A stretch of 64,000 nucleotides of DNA from Pelagibacter sp052048135 (lineage in GTDB: Bacteria; Pseudomonadota; Alphaproteobacteria; Pelagibacterales; Pelagibacteraceae). Position 1 is the stretch's first letter. Each line of letters starts with the position of its first letter. The position numbers were made by a program, and so were the translations under genes. The stretch lies in contig NZ_JBNAIM010000002.1 of the NCBI RefSeq assembly GCF_052048135.1, positions 372,001-436,000 of the forward strand. The letters are read 5' to 3'. Under the pieces are notes generated by a model. It saw only the letters and a program-made list of their open reading frames with translations, did no database searches and had not been told where the DNA came from. This document shows positions 34,744 through 43,173 of the stretch, in pieces.

Positions 34744-35550
34744 ATGGAACAAAAAAAAAATAATTTTAAAATTGTAGCAGAAAAAAAAAACGCTAGAGTA
34801 ATTTTGCCAAATATGCTTACATTAATTGGTGTTTGCATTGGTTTAACTTCAATCAGATTTGCTTTAGATGGAAGATTTGAGCTGGCAATTATTGCAATAA
34901 TTTTCGCTGCTTTGATTGATGGTCTTGACGGAAGAATAGCAAGATTAATTAAAGGAACATCTAAAGTTGGAAAAGAATTAGACTCCCTAACTGATATGAT
35001 TAGTTTTGGTGTTGCTCCAGCATTTGTAATGTATTTTTGGAACCTTAATTCTTTAGGGAGATTTGGTTGGTTATTGTGTTTAGTTTATGTAATTTGTGTT
35101 GCTTTAAGATTAGCAAGATTCAATATTAATTCTAGCCAAGAGCCGTCATGGAAAGATAACTTTTTTGAAGGAGTACCTTCACCAGCAGGAGGAATATTAG
35201 TTCTGACGCCTTTAATAATAAGTTTGAGTGGATTTGATTATTTTCAACTTAATTACAATACAATTGTCCCAATATTTTTTATTGTGACTTCATTTTTATT
35301 AATTAGTAAATTTCCAACTTATTCATTTAAGAAAATTGTAATCCCTAGAAGAACCACAATATTTTTATTATTTGGAATAGTTTTATTTTTTGGGCTTTTA
35401 TTAATATACACTTTTAATGTGATTGCCTTAAGTGCAATGATTTACGTACTTTTACTGCCAATTAGTTATCTTCATTTTCAAAAAATTAAAAAGAAACATG
35501 AAAATGACAAAATTCAAGATGAAGATGATGATCTTGAAGATATACTTTAA
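34744..35550 (+). CDS. pssA: CDP-diacylglycerol-serine O-phosphatidyltransferase
   Basis: Transfers phosphatidyl from CDP-diacylglycerol to serine. The CDP-alcohol phosphotransferase signature is complete: Asp62-Gly63-x2-Ala66-Arg67-x8-Gly76-x3-Asp80-x3-Asp84 (DGRIAR ... GKELDSLTD). 268 residues and about eight hydrophobic segments, with an acidic tail (residues 255-268). Product feeds Psd encoded directly upstream. The stop overlaps the ATG of the next gene by one base. PE-type lipids and their ester fatty acids are the substrates expected for the CFA-type enzyme at 54804. Confidence 0.95.
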   Translation: MEQKKNNFKIVAEKKNARVILPNMLTLIGVCIGLTSIRFALDGRFELAIIAIIFAALIDGLDGRIARLIKGTSKVGKELDSLTDMISFGVAPAFVMYFWNLNSLGRFGWLLCLVYVICVALRLARFNINSSQEPSWKDNFFEGVPSPAGGILVLTPLIISLSGFDYFQLNYNTIVPIFFIVTSFLLISKFPTYSFKKIVIPRRTTIFLLFGIVLFFGLLLIYTFNVIALSAMIYVLLLPISYLHFQKIKKKHENDKIQDEDDDLEDIL

Positions 35551-36461
35551 TGAAAAAAAATGTAATTGTTTCATTAGCTGATGCTAATTATTTTCCACTT
35601 CTAGAAGAGTTAATAGACTCTATTAAAAGATTTAAAGAGGCTAGCGATACAGCAATTTGTATTTTAGATGCAGGTTTAAATGAAGATCAAAAAGAAAAAT
35701 TACTTGAGAAAGTAGATGAAATTAAATCTGCAGAATGGGATATTGAAGTTCCTGAATTTAAAGTAAAAGGAAAAGAATGGTTAAAAAGTCAAGTCTCAAG
35801 AGCATTTTTACCAAAATATTTTCCAAATTATGAAAAGTATTTATGGATAGACTGCGATGCCTGGGTAAATGATTGGAGTAGTGTAGAGTTATATTTTAAA
35901 GCATGTGATAATGGTAAACTTGGTATTACGCAAACTATAGGGCCCGGATATAAGATTACTTCAAAAGCAAGCTGGTTATTTGGTAAAATAGCTTTGATCA
36001 AATCACAAAATTTTAAACATGCTATCAAATCAAAAATTGGTTTAGATAAAGCAAGGAAATTAGCTTTTGCTCCTCATATAAATATTGGAGTTTTTTCATT
36101 GGAAAAAGATTCTAATGGATGGAAATCTTGGCAAAATAATTTATCGAAAACTCTTAAAGCTGGAAATATTTTTGGTTCAGAGGGATTGGCAATAAATATG
36201 TCAGTATATATTGATGATCTAGATACAGAGTTTTTACCTTTAAATTGTAATTGGATTACAAGTAATTTACTTCCAAAATTTGATGAAAAAAATAATACAT
36301 TTGTTGAGCCATATTTACCAAATTATAAAATTGGTATAATGCATCTTGCTGCAGGAATATGGAAGAATGGTGTAGATATGAGAGTAGACAAAAGTGTAGA
36401 AATAGAATTAGAAACTTTAGACAGAAAAAAAATAATAAAAAGTTTAAGATTTAGTAATTAG
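35550..36461 (+). CDS. GT8-like nucleotide-sugar glycosyltransferase
   Basis: Cytosolic protein of 303 residues resembling family 8 galactosyl/glucosyl transferases. The N-terminus IVSLADANYFPLLEELIDSIKR is a GT-A opening. FPNYEKYLWIDCDAWVNDW contains the DxD metal/sugar-nucleotide motif near residue 104. A further helix EGLAINMSVYIDD and IGIMHLAAG near the end match the fold. The acceptor is unknown, possibly lipooligosaccharide. Translationally coupled to pssA by a one-base overlap; the adjoining rlmE has a TTG start directly after its stop. Confidence 0.72.
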   Translation: MKKNVIVSLADANYFPLLEELIDSIKRFKEASDTAICILDAGLNEDQKEKLLEKVDEIKSAEWDIEVPEFKVKGKEWLKSQVSRAFLPKYFPNYEKYLWIDCDAWVNDWSSVELYFKACDNGKLGITQTIGPGYKITSKASWLFGKIALIKSQNFKHAIKSKIGLDKARKLAFAPHINIGVFSLEKDSNGWKSWQNNLSKTLKAGNIFGSEGLAINMSVYIDDLDTEFLPLNCNWITSNLLPKFDEKNNTFVEPYLPNYKIGIMHLAAGIWKNGVDMRVDKSVEIELETLDRKKIIKSLRFSN

Positions 36462-37073
36462 TTGAAAAAAAATAAAATTTCAAAAAATTGGGTTAATAAA
36501 CAGAGACGCGATACGTATGTTCGTCAATCAAAAGTGGATGGGTATAGAGCTAGATCAGCATACAAATTAATCGAGATTGATGAAAAGTTTAGAGTTTTTA
36601 AAGGTGGAATGAGTGTGATAGATGTTGGGGCCGCTCCAGGTAGTTGGTCTCAGTACGTTTCAAAAGTCGTTAAAAATGGAAAAATAATTTCGATTGATTT
36701 AAAAAAGATGGAACCAATTAAAAACACTATTCAAATAATTGGAGATTTTACAGAAACAAATACTCAAAACACTATTAAAAAAAATCTTAACAAAGGTTCA
36801 GATGTAGTGATGTCTGATATGGCTGTGAATACTACTGGAATAAAAAATATAGACTCAATTCAAACAGGTGAATTATGTAAAGAGGCTATGATTTTTTCTA
36901 AGGAGGTTATGGCTGAGAATGGTGTTTTCATTTCTAAGATATTTATGGGCGGTTCTTTTAATGAAATTGTCGCACTTGGAAAAAAGATTTTTAAAGAAGT
37001 GAAGGTTTTTAAACCGAAGTCTAGCAGAAAAGACTCTAAAGAAAGTTTTATTATTTGTAAAAAACTTAGATAG
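36462..37073 (+). CDS. rlmE: 23S rRNA (uridine-2'-O)-methyltransferase RlmE (FtsJ/RrmJ)
   Basis: Methylates U2552 in the 23S A-loop during late 50S assembly. Rossmann SAM-binding segment VIDVGAAPGSWSQY is near residue 51. The catalytic K-D-K-E tetrad positions fit Lys33-region (RARSAYKL), SDMAVNTTG (Asp), SKIF (Lys) and SSRKDSKESF (Glu). 203 residues. The start is TTG immediately after the previous stop; no ATG is available nearby in frame, so TTG is well supported. Abuts a glycosyltransferase gene, suggesting the operon continues from psd. Confidence 0.94.
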   Translation: MKKNKISKNWVNKQRRDTYVRQSKVDGYRARSAYKLIEIDEKFRVFKGGMSVIDVGAAPGSWSQYVSKVVKNGKIISIDLKKMEPIKNTIQIIGDFTETNTQNTIKKNLNKGSDVVMSDMAVNTTGIKNIDSIQTGELCKEAMIFSKEVMAENGVFISKIFMGGSFNEIVALGKKIFKEVKVFKPKSSRKDSKESFIICKKLR

Positions 37074-37110
37074 ATACTTTAAATTTAAAAGGAATCATAT
37101 ATAAGTGATT

Positions 37111-38187
37111 ATGGTTCCTATAAAAGAAGCACTTACCTTCGATGATGTTACACTTGCCCCAAAGTATTCAGAGATATTACCCTCTGAAGTTGATACAAGT
37201 ATAAAATTAACTGAAAATTTAAAACTTAAAATACCGTTATTATCATCAGCGATGGATACTGTAACTGAAAGTAAAATGGCTATTGCCATTGCTAAAGCTG
37301 GTGGGCTAGGAATAATTCACAGAAATTTAGATATAAATAAACAAGTATTAGAGATTAAAAAGGTAAAAAAACAAAAACTATTAGTCGGTGCTGCAGTTGG
37401 TGCTAGCCTTAAAGAATTTAAAAGAGCTGAAAAGATATTAAAAGAAAATTTAGATATGATTGTTGTAGATACAGCACATGGTCATACAAAAAAAGTTTCA
37501 GAAATGATTAAATTTATTAAAAAAAATAAAAATAAAAAAACTGTTTTATGCGCTGGAAATATTGCAACACCAGAAGCGGCTAAATTCCTTTTAAAATTAG
37601 GTGTAGATGTAATTAAAGTTGGAATTGGACCCGGTTCAATTTGCACTACTAGATTAGTTGCAGGTATTGGGGTTCCACAGCTTAGTGCAATTTTAAATGT
37701 TAGAAATGGAATTAAAAATAAAAATATAAAAATTATTTCAGATGGTGGAATAAAATACTCAGGAGACTTAGCAAAAGCTTTTGCAGCTGGAGCAGATGCT
37801 GTCATGATAGGATCATTATTTGCTGGAACAGATGAAGCTCCTGGTAAATTAATACGGAAAAATGGAAAATTATTTAAAAGTTTTAGAGGGATGGGTTCAG
37901 TAGGAGCAATGAATAAGGGTTCTGCAGATAGATATTTTCAATCTAAACAAAAAGATACATCAAAATATGTACCAGAGGGCGTAGAAGGATTATCAAAATA
38001 TAAAGGTAAAGTTGAAAAAGTAATTTATAAATTAGTAGGTGGATTAAGGTCTTCAATGGGTTATCTTGGATCAAAACAAATAAAGTATTTAAGAAATAAA
38101 CCACAATTCGTTAAAATTACGAAAGCAGGATTTTACGAAAGCATGGTGCATAATGTTGATATAATAAAAAATGATAATAAGTACTGA
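37111..38187 (+). CDS. guaB: IMP dehydrogenase lacking the CBS (Bateman) domain
   Basis: Oxidises IMP to XMP, the committed step to GMP. The TIM barrel is complete: ALTFDDVTLAPKYSEILPSEVD, LLSSAMDTVTES, catalytic loop GIGPGSICTTR with Cys178, ISDGGIKYSGD and the GAMNKGSADRYF flap. In ordinary IMPDH (about 490 residues) a pair of CBS domains is inserted after the HRN segment; here RNLDINKQVLEIKKVKK joins directly to LLVGAAVG at residues 71-96, with no CBS domains. Length is 358. ATG 37111 was chosen over GTG 37105. Loss should remove adenine/guanine nucleotide allostery. One-base overlap with the TPR gene; guaA follows. Confidence 0.96.
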   Translation: MVPIKEALTFDDVTLAPKYSEILPSEVDTSIKLTENLKLKIPLLSSAMDTVTESKMAIAIAKAGGLGIIHRNLDINKQVLEIKKVKKQKLLVGAAVGASLKEFKRAEKILKENLDMIVVDTAHGHTKKVSEMIKFIKKNKNKKTVLCAGNIATPEAAKFLLKLGVDVIKVGIGPGSICTTRLVAGIGVPQLSAILNVRNGIKNKNIKIISDGGIKYSGDLAKAFAAGADAVMIGSLFAGTDEAPGKLIRKNGKLFKSFRGMGSVGAMNKGSADRYFQSKQKDTSKYVPEGVEGLSKYKGKVEKVIYKLVGGLRSSMGYLGSKQIKYLRNKPQFVKITKAGFYESMVHNVDIIKNDNKY

Positions 38188-38624
38188 TGAGAAATATATT
38201 TAAATTTACATTATTATTTTATTTAGCAATCAATTTATCTAATTTTTCAATTGGAGAAGAAAATTTTTTTAATAAAGGTTTGAAGTTATATAAAGATAAA
38301 AAGTATGAAGATGCAAAGTTTATGTTTGAAAGAAGTATAGTTTTCAATCCAAAAGACTCAAATTCTTATCTTTATTTAGCAAAAATTTATAATATCGAGG
38401 ATGACAAAGATAAAGAGGAAAAAAATTTAGAAACAACTTTACTGATTGAGCCTAATAATGAAGAGGCAATATTGATGTCAATGAAAATAGCTTTAGAAAA
38501 ATCTAATTATTCAAAAGTAAAAGATTTATCAAATACATTTACACAAGTTTGTAAAAATCTTTGTGAGGAAAATAAAAATATTTTAGAGACTCTTGCAAAT
38601 ATAGAACCAAAAAATGAGTCTTGA
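38187..38624 (+). CDS. Exported TPR-repeat protein of unknown function
   Basis: 145 residues with a signal peptide of about 23 residues followed by three TPR-like helical pairs, including NKGLKLYKDKKYEDAKFMFERSIVFNPKDSNSYLYLAKIY and LLIEPNNEEAILMSMKIAL. The C-terminus has two Cys (VCKNLCEEN). It sits between guaB and guaA, overlapping guaA by 11 bases, yet probably acts in the periplasm, so the location may reflect compaction rather than shared function. TPR proteins usually scaffold other proteins; the partner is not known. Not recognised as any named gene. Confidence 0.75.
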   Translation: MRNIFKFTLLFYLAINLSNFSIGEENFFNKGLKLYKDKKYEDAKFMFERSIVFNPKDSNSYLYLAKIYNIEDDKDKEEKNLETTLLIEPNNEEAILMSMKIALEKSNYSKVKDLSNTFTQVCKNLCEENKNILETLANIEPKNES

Positions 38625-40176
38625 TAAAAGTTTAGAAAAAATCCTAATCATTGATTTTGGATCACAATTTACACAGCTTATTGCAAGAAGAATACGGGAA
38701 CTTGGAGTATTCTGTGAAATAATAAGTCACAAGAAGGTTAAGAATAAAGATATCAATAGATCTGTTAAAGGAATAATTTTGTCTGGGGGTCCATTAAATG
38801 TTTATCAAATTAAAAAATATTCTTTTGATAAAAAAATTTTGGAAAATAACAAACCAATTTTAGGTATTTGTTTTGGACATCAAATCTTATCAAAATTAAA
38901 TGGCGGAAGAGTTAAACAGTCAAAATATAGAGAGTTTGGTCTAGCCAGTATTCACAAAAAAAAGGAAAGTGTTTTGATAAAAAATTTTTTTAATAATAAG
39001 AAAATAAATAAAGTATGGATGAGTCATGCAGATCAAGTTTCAAAACTACCTAAAAATTTTAATGTAGTTGCCTCAAGTCAAAATTCTAAATTTGCAATCA
39101 TTGAGAATAAATCTAAAAATCATTTTGGTGTACAATTTCATCCTGAAGTCACTCATACAGAAAATGGTAAAAAGATTATAAAAAACTTTATATTTTTAAT
39201 TTGTAAGATTAAAAGAAATTGGTCTTCTAAGGATCAAAAGATTAAGCTTATAAAAGAAGTTAGACAACAAGTGGGTCAAAATAAAGTTATATGTGCTTTA
39301 TCTGGAGGGGTGGATAGCAGTGTTGTTGCACAATTATTAAATAAAGCAATTGGTAAAAAATTATATTGTATTTTTGTAAACACAGGTCTTTTAAGAAAAA
39401 ACGAAGAAATCCAAGTAGTCAAAACATTTAAAAAAAAATTAAAGATAAATTTAATTTATGTGAATGCTGAAAATGAATTTCTTAAAAAGTTAAGAAATAT
39501 TTCTGATCCAGAAAAAAAAAGAAAAATAATTGGCAATCTATTTATTAAAATTTTTGAAAGATACGCGAAAAAAATAAAAAATGTAAAATTTTTAGCTCAA
39601 GGAACTCTCTATCCAGATCTGATTGAAAGTAAATCTGTAACTGGAAGTCAAACATCCAAGATCAAATCACATCATAATGTAGGTGGATTACCAAAAAAAA
39701 TGAAGCTAAAATTAGTTGAACCTCTTAAGTTTTTATTTAAAGATGAGGTCAGAAAATTAGGATTGGAACTCAATCTTAGTAATGAAATTATATCCAGACA
39801 TCCTTTTCCTGGACCTGGTTTAGCAATAAGAATGCCTGGAATCATAACAAAGGAAAAAATTAAGATTTTAAAAGAGGCTGATTATTATTTTATTAAAGCG
39901 TTAAAAGATAACAATTTATATAATAAAATTTGGCAAGCTTATGCAGCTTTGTTACCAGTTAAAACTGTTGGTGTCATGGGTGATAATCGAACTTATGAAT
40001 ACTTATGTTTATTAAGAGCAATAACATCTGAAGATGGAATGACAGCTGACTTTTATGATTTTAAAAAAACATTTATTCAAATGATTTCAAATAAAATTGT
40101 AAATAGTATAAGAGGAATAAATAGAGTAGTTTATGATGTAACATCTAAACCACCAAGCACAATAGAACTTGAATGA
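38614..40176 (+). CDS. guaA: GMP synthase (glutamine-hydrolysing)
   Basis: Aminates XMP to GMP. The class I amidotransferase domain has the nucleophile Cys86 in GICFGHQ and the His/Glu pair in QFHPEVTHTENG. The ATP-pyrophosphatase P-loop is ALSGGVDSSVVAQLL near residue 229. The dimerisation domain ends with ISRHPFPGPGLAIR and SKPPSTIELE. Length of 520 is typical. Encoded 430 bases downstream of guaB, so IMP to GMP conversion is encoded locally. The start lies inside the TPR gene by 11 bases. It overlaps panB by 4 bases (ATGA). Confidence 0.97.
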   Translation: MSLDKSLEKILIIDFGSQFTQLIARRIRELGVFCEIISHKKVKNKDINRSVKGIILSGGPLNVYQIKKYSFDKKILENNKPILGICFGHQILSKLNGGRVKQSKYREFGLASIHKKKESVLIKNFFNNKKINKVWMSHADQVSKLPKNFNVVASSQNSKFAIIENKSKNHFGVQFHPEVTHTENGKKIIKNFIFLICKIKRNWSSKDQKIKLIKEVRQQVGQNKVICALSGGVDSSVVAQLLNKAIGKKLYCIFVNTGLLRKNEEIQVVKTFKKKLKINLIYVNAENEFLKKLRNISDPEKKRKIIGNLFIKIFERYAKKIKNVKFLAQGTLYPDLIESKSVTGSQTSKIKSHHNVGGLPKKMKLKLVEPLKFLFKDEVRKLGLELNLSNEIISRHPFPGPGLAIRMPGIITKEKIKILKEADYYFIKALKDNNLYNKIWQAYAALLPVKTVGVMGDNRTYEYLCLLRAITSEDGMTADFYDFKKTFIQMISNKIVNSIRGINRVVYDVTSKPPSTIELE

Positions 40177-40946
40177 AGAAAATTAAAAAAATAATCAATA
40201 AAAAAAATAGATCGAAAATTGTTTGTCTCACAGCATACTCAAAAAATATAGCAGAAGAAATTGATAAACATGTTGATATTATTTTAGTTGGAGACTCATT
40301 AGGCTCAGTACTTTACAATTATTCATCTACCAGAAAAGTTACTTTAACAGAAATGATTAATCATTCTAAGAGTGTGAGATTAGGAGTAAAAAAAAGTCTA
40401 ATGGTAGTCGATATGCCTTTCAGAACTTATACTACAAAAAATATAGCATTAAAAAATGCAAAAAAAATATTGAACGAAACCAAATGTGATGCTGTCAAAT
40501 TAGAAGGTGGAAAAAAAGTTATCAAACAAGTTGAATATTTAATTAAAAATAAAATTCCAGTGATGGGTCATCTTGGATTGCTTCCACAATCTGTAAAAGG
40601 AAAATTTAAATCTAAAGGTAAGACCTCCAGAGAAATTAAACAACTTATGAATGATGCTATGTTACTTCAAAAAACTGGAGTTTTTGCAATTGTATTAGAA
40701 TGTGTGAAGACACCAATAGCGAAACAAATTACTAAAGATTTAAAAATCCCTACAATTGGAATAGGATCTTCAGTTCATTGTGATGGTCAAGTTCTTGTAA
40801 CAGATGATCTTCTTGGTTTAAATGAAACAAAAATTAAATTTGTAAAAAGATTTTTAAATATAAAGAAATATATAAATTTAGGTTTAAAAAAATATGCTTC
40901 AGACGTGAGATCTAAAAAATATCCATCTAAAAAGCACTCTTATTAA
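40173..40946 (+). CDS. panB: 3-methyl-2-oxobutanoate hydroxymethyltransferase (ketopantoate hydroxymethyltransferase)
   Basis: Uses 5,10-methylene-THF to make ketopantoate for pantothenate and CoA. TIM-barrel landmarks: VCLTAYSKNIAEEIDKHVDIILVGDSLGSV with metal-binding Asp, VVDMPFRTY, CDAVKLEGG with second Asp/Glu, VMGHLGLLPQSV, catalytic LECV with Glu, and IGIGSSVHCDGQVLV. 257 residues. C1 units from glycine cleavage (gcv genes 8 kb on) are its source. No panC next to it. Last 4 bases overlap convergent terC-like gene. Confidence 0.95.
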   Translation: MKKIKKIINKKNRSKIVCLTAYSKNIAEEIDKHVDIILVGDSLGSVLYNYSSTRKVTLTEMINHSKSVRLGVKKSLMVVDMPFRTYTTKNIALKNAKKILNETKCDAVKLEGGKKVIKQVEYLIKNKIPVMGHLGLLPQSVKGKFKSKGKTSREIKQLMNDAMLLQKTGVFAIVLECVKTPIAKQITKDLKIPTIGIGSSVHCDGQVLVTDDLLGLNETKIKFVKRFLNIKKYINLGLKKYASDVRSKKYPSKKHSY

Positions 40947-41554
40947 AAATATTTTTTAAACTGTTCATTTATTGATAAGATGTCTAAATCTTCAAGTCCT
41001 CCAATGACCAATTGAATGGCAACTAATAGGATAAAGCCTAAACCAATATAAACAATCCATAAATGTTTTTGAATATAGCTTGCAAGATATGTTGCTAAAG
41101 CTCCTGTTAGTACAACGGAAAGCACAAGTCCAAATATCATAAAACCAAAATTTCCTTTAGCTGCGCCAACCACTCCGATCACATTATCAAAACTAATCAT
41201 TATGTCTGCAAATAAAACTTTGAAAACACTTTGAATAAAAGATGGTTCTTTAGATTTTTTAGTCGGAGATTTTATCTTTTTTATTTCAAATAGGTCTTTT
41301 CTCAAATCATTCACTATCCAAATTAAAAGTAAACCACCTAATATTTTTACAAAATAAAATTTAAATAAATAAGTTGCAAAAAGTGCAAATATAACTTTAA
41401 AAATTAAAGCTCCAGCGACACCCCAATAAATTATTTGTTTTTTATTTTTTGGAATAAAATTTGCTGAAATGACACCAATGATTATTGCATTATCTGCTGT
41501 TAAGATAATCGTAATGAAAATAATTTGAGCTAATATAAGTAATTCTTCTAACAA
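40943..41554 (-). CDS. TerC-family membrane protein (YjbE/MeeF-like, possible Mn2+ exporter)
   Basis: Seven-helix membrane protein of 203 residues. The two TerC motifs are present: LTADNAIIIG in helix 1 and ADIMISFDNVIGVVGAA in the second half, with the conserved Asp-Asn pairs. A basic cytosolic linker (KIKSPTKKSK) separates the repeats. The YjbE subfamily contributes to manganese efflux and metalation of exported proteins; tellurite resistance is not implied. 89 or 113 bases of non-coding sequence separate it from the divergent TRAP operon. Start ATG at 41554. Confidence 0.88.
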   Translation of the reverse strand: MLEELLILAQIIFITIILTADNAIIIGVISANFIPKNKKQIIYWGVAGALIFKVIFALFATYLFKFYFVKILGGLLLIWIVNDLRKDLFEIKKIKSPTKKSKEPSFIQSVFKVLFADIMISFDNVIGVVGAAKGNFGFMIFGLVLSVVLTGALATYLASYIQKHLWIVYIGLGFILLVAIQLVIGGLEDLDILSINEQFKKYF

Positions 41555-41667
41555 AGTAGAAACATAATATTAGATATTCATAATAATTCAATTAAAAGTA
41601 GTATTATTTTTTTATTGATAATTAATTTAATACATAATGAAATATGTTTAAAAAAAATGGAGGACAA

Positions 41668-42639
41668 ATGAAATTCATAAAATATTTATCAACAATTTTA
41701 GTTTCATTAATTTTGTCAATCAATACAGCAGTTGCTGAAAAATGGGACATGGCTTTAGCATATGGAGCCGGTAATTTTCATTCAGCTAATGCTGCTGAAT
41801 TTGCAAAAAATGTTACTGAAAAAAGTGGAGGAAAACTAACAATAGTTACTCACCCAGGTGGTTCATTGTTTAAAGGTGGAGAAATTTTCAGAGCAGTTAG
41901 AACTGGACAAGCACAGATCGGTGAAAGATTTATGTCTGCTTTAGGAAAAGAGGATCCATTGTTAGAAGTGGACTCACAACCATTCCTAGCAACATCTTAT
42001 GCTGATGCTATGAAATTATATAAAGCTTCAAAAGCTGAGATTATAAAAGGATTGGACGAAAAGGGTTTAGTATTTCTTTACGCTGTACCATGGCCAGCAC
42101 AAGGTCTTTACAGTAAAAAAGAAATTAACTCTGTTGACGACCTAAAAGGATTAAAATTTAGAGCGTATAATTCAGCAACTATTAGAATAGCTGAGTTAAC
42201 AGGTATGGCTCCAACTAAAATAGAAGCAGCTGAAATAAGTCAGGCATTTTCAACGGGAGCAGTTGAAAGTATGATCACATCTCCAACAACAGGAAAAAAT
42301 TCTAAAATTTGGGAAAATGGTGTGAAATATTTTTATGACATTGCAGCATGGTTTCCAAAAAATATGGTGATTGTTAATAAAGATGCTTGGAATAAACTAG
42401 ATAAAGCAACTCAAGATCTAGTTATGAAGCAAGCTGCTTTAGCTGAAAGAAAAGGTTGGCAACTATCAAAACAAGGAAATGTTGGAGATAAAAAAGCTTT
42501 GGCTGATGCTGGAATGGTAGTGGGCAAAGTTAATTCATCTTTACAAACTCATTTTGAAAAAGTTGGACAGACTATGGCTAAGGAATGGTCTGATAAAGCT
42601 GGATCAAGAGGTGCAGCTGTTTTATCAGCTTACAAATAA
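41668..42639 (+). CDS. dctP: TRAP transporter substrate-binding protein DctP
   Basis: Periplasmic solute-binding protein, 323 residues. ATG 41668 follows SD GGAGGA by 6 bases and opens a signal peptide (MKFIKYLSTILVSLILSINTAVA). A Met 24 bases upstream was rejected. The DctP fold is recognisable: GGSLFKGGEIFRAVRTGQAQIGE, FLYAVPWPAQGLYSKKEI, and LKGLKFRAYNSATIRIAELTGM with the conserved Arg that binds a carboxylate. The ligand is an organic acid or similar; neighbouring 5-oxoprolinase genes are a hint only. A perfect hairpin separates it from dctQ. Confidence 0.93.
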   Translation: MKFIKYLSTILVSLILSINTAVAEKWDMALAYGAGNFHSANAAEFAKNVTEKSGGKLTIVTHPGGSLFKGGEIFRAVRTGQAQIGERFMSALGKEDPLLEVDSQPFLATSYADAMKLYKASKAEIIKGLDEKGLVFLYAVPWPAQGLYSKKEINSVDDLKGLKFRAYNSATIRIAELTGMAPTKIEAAEISQAFSTGAVESMITSPTTGKNSKIWENGVKYFYDIAAWFPKNMVIVNKDAWNKLDKATQDLVMKQAALAERKGWQLSKQGNVGDKKALADAGMVVGKVNSSLQTHFEKVGQTMAKEWSDKAGSRGAAVLSAYK

Positions 42640-42651
42640 TCAAATTTAACA

Positions 42652-42684
42652 TTAAGGCCACTTATTTTATTTAAGTGGCCTTAA
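42652..42684 (+). terminator. Perfect 13-bp intercistronic hairpin between dctP and dctQ
   Basis: Arms ttaaggccactta (42652-42664) and taagtggccttaa (42672-42684) pair perfectly around a 7-base loop. No T-tract follows (aataaat), so it may act as a leaky terminator or an mRNA-stabilising end that gives more DctP than membrane subunits. dctQ starts 7 bases after it. Confidence 0.75.
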
Positions 42685-42690
42685 ATAAAT

Positions 42691-43173
42691 ATGTTTGAAT
42701 CTTTAAATAGAAATTTAAATAAACTTTATAAATTTTCCGGATACATTGCTGCAACATTTCTAATCTTTGTAGCAATTTTTATCCTTATTGGTATTTCATC
42801 TAGAATTTTTGGTTTTTATATAAGGGGGCTTGCTGAATATTCTGGATATTGTATGGCTGCAGCCTCTTTTTTTGCTTTAGCTTATACATTTGTTGAAGGG
42901 GGTCATATCAGAATAACTCTTTTTTTAGAAAAATTATCAGGATTAAAAAAAAAGATTATTGAAATTTGGTGTTTAGCTGTAGCAAGTTTTTTTTCAGGAT
43001 ATTTAGCATTCTATTTTATAAAAATGTTAATTATTTCATACAAGTTTCAAGAAAGAAGTGAAGGAGCAGATGAAATTTTAATTTGGATACCTCAAACTAG
43101 TGTAGCAATTGGATCTACAATATTTTTTATATGTGTTCTTCATCAACTTATTTTAATATTTAAAAAAAATTAA
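42691..43173 (+). CDS. dctQ: TRAP transporter small membrane subunit DctQ
   Basis: 160 residues and four membrane helices (about 15-40, 49-70, 90-110, 130-155), the size and topology of DctQ. Motif FVEGGHIRITLFLEKL follows helix 2 in the typical position. It joins DctM in the Na+-driven secondary TRAP complex. The stop codon abuts the dctM ATG. Expression should be lower than dctP because of the hairpin just upstream. Confidence 0.92.
   Translation: MFESLNRNLNKLYKFSGYIAATFLIFVAIFILIGISSRIFGFYIRGLAEYSGYCMAAASFFALAYTFVEGGHIRITLFLEKLSGLKKKIIEIWCLAVASFFSGYLAFYFIKMLIISYKFQERSEGADEILIWIPQTSVAIGSTIFFICVLHQLILIFKKN

Noticed and set aside
40943..41554. Tellurite resistance gene
   Set aside because: TerC-family name only; the YjbE-like short form is better linked to manganese export and there are no other ter genes.
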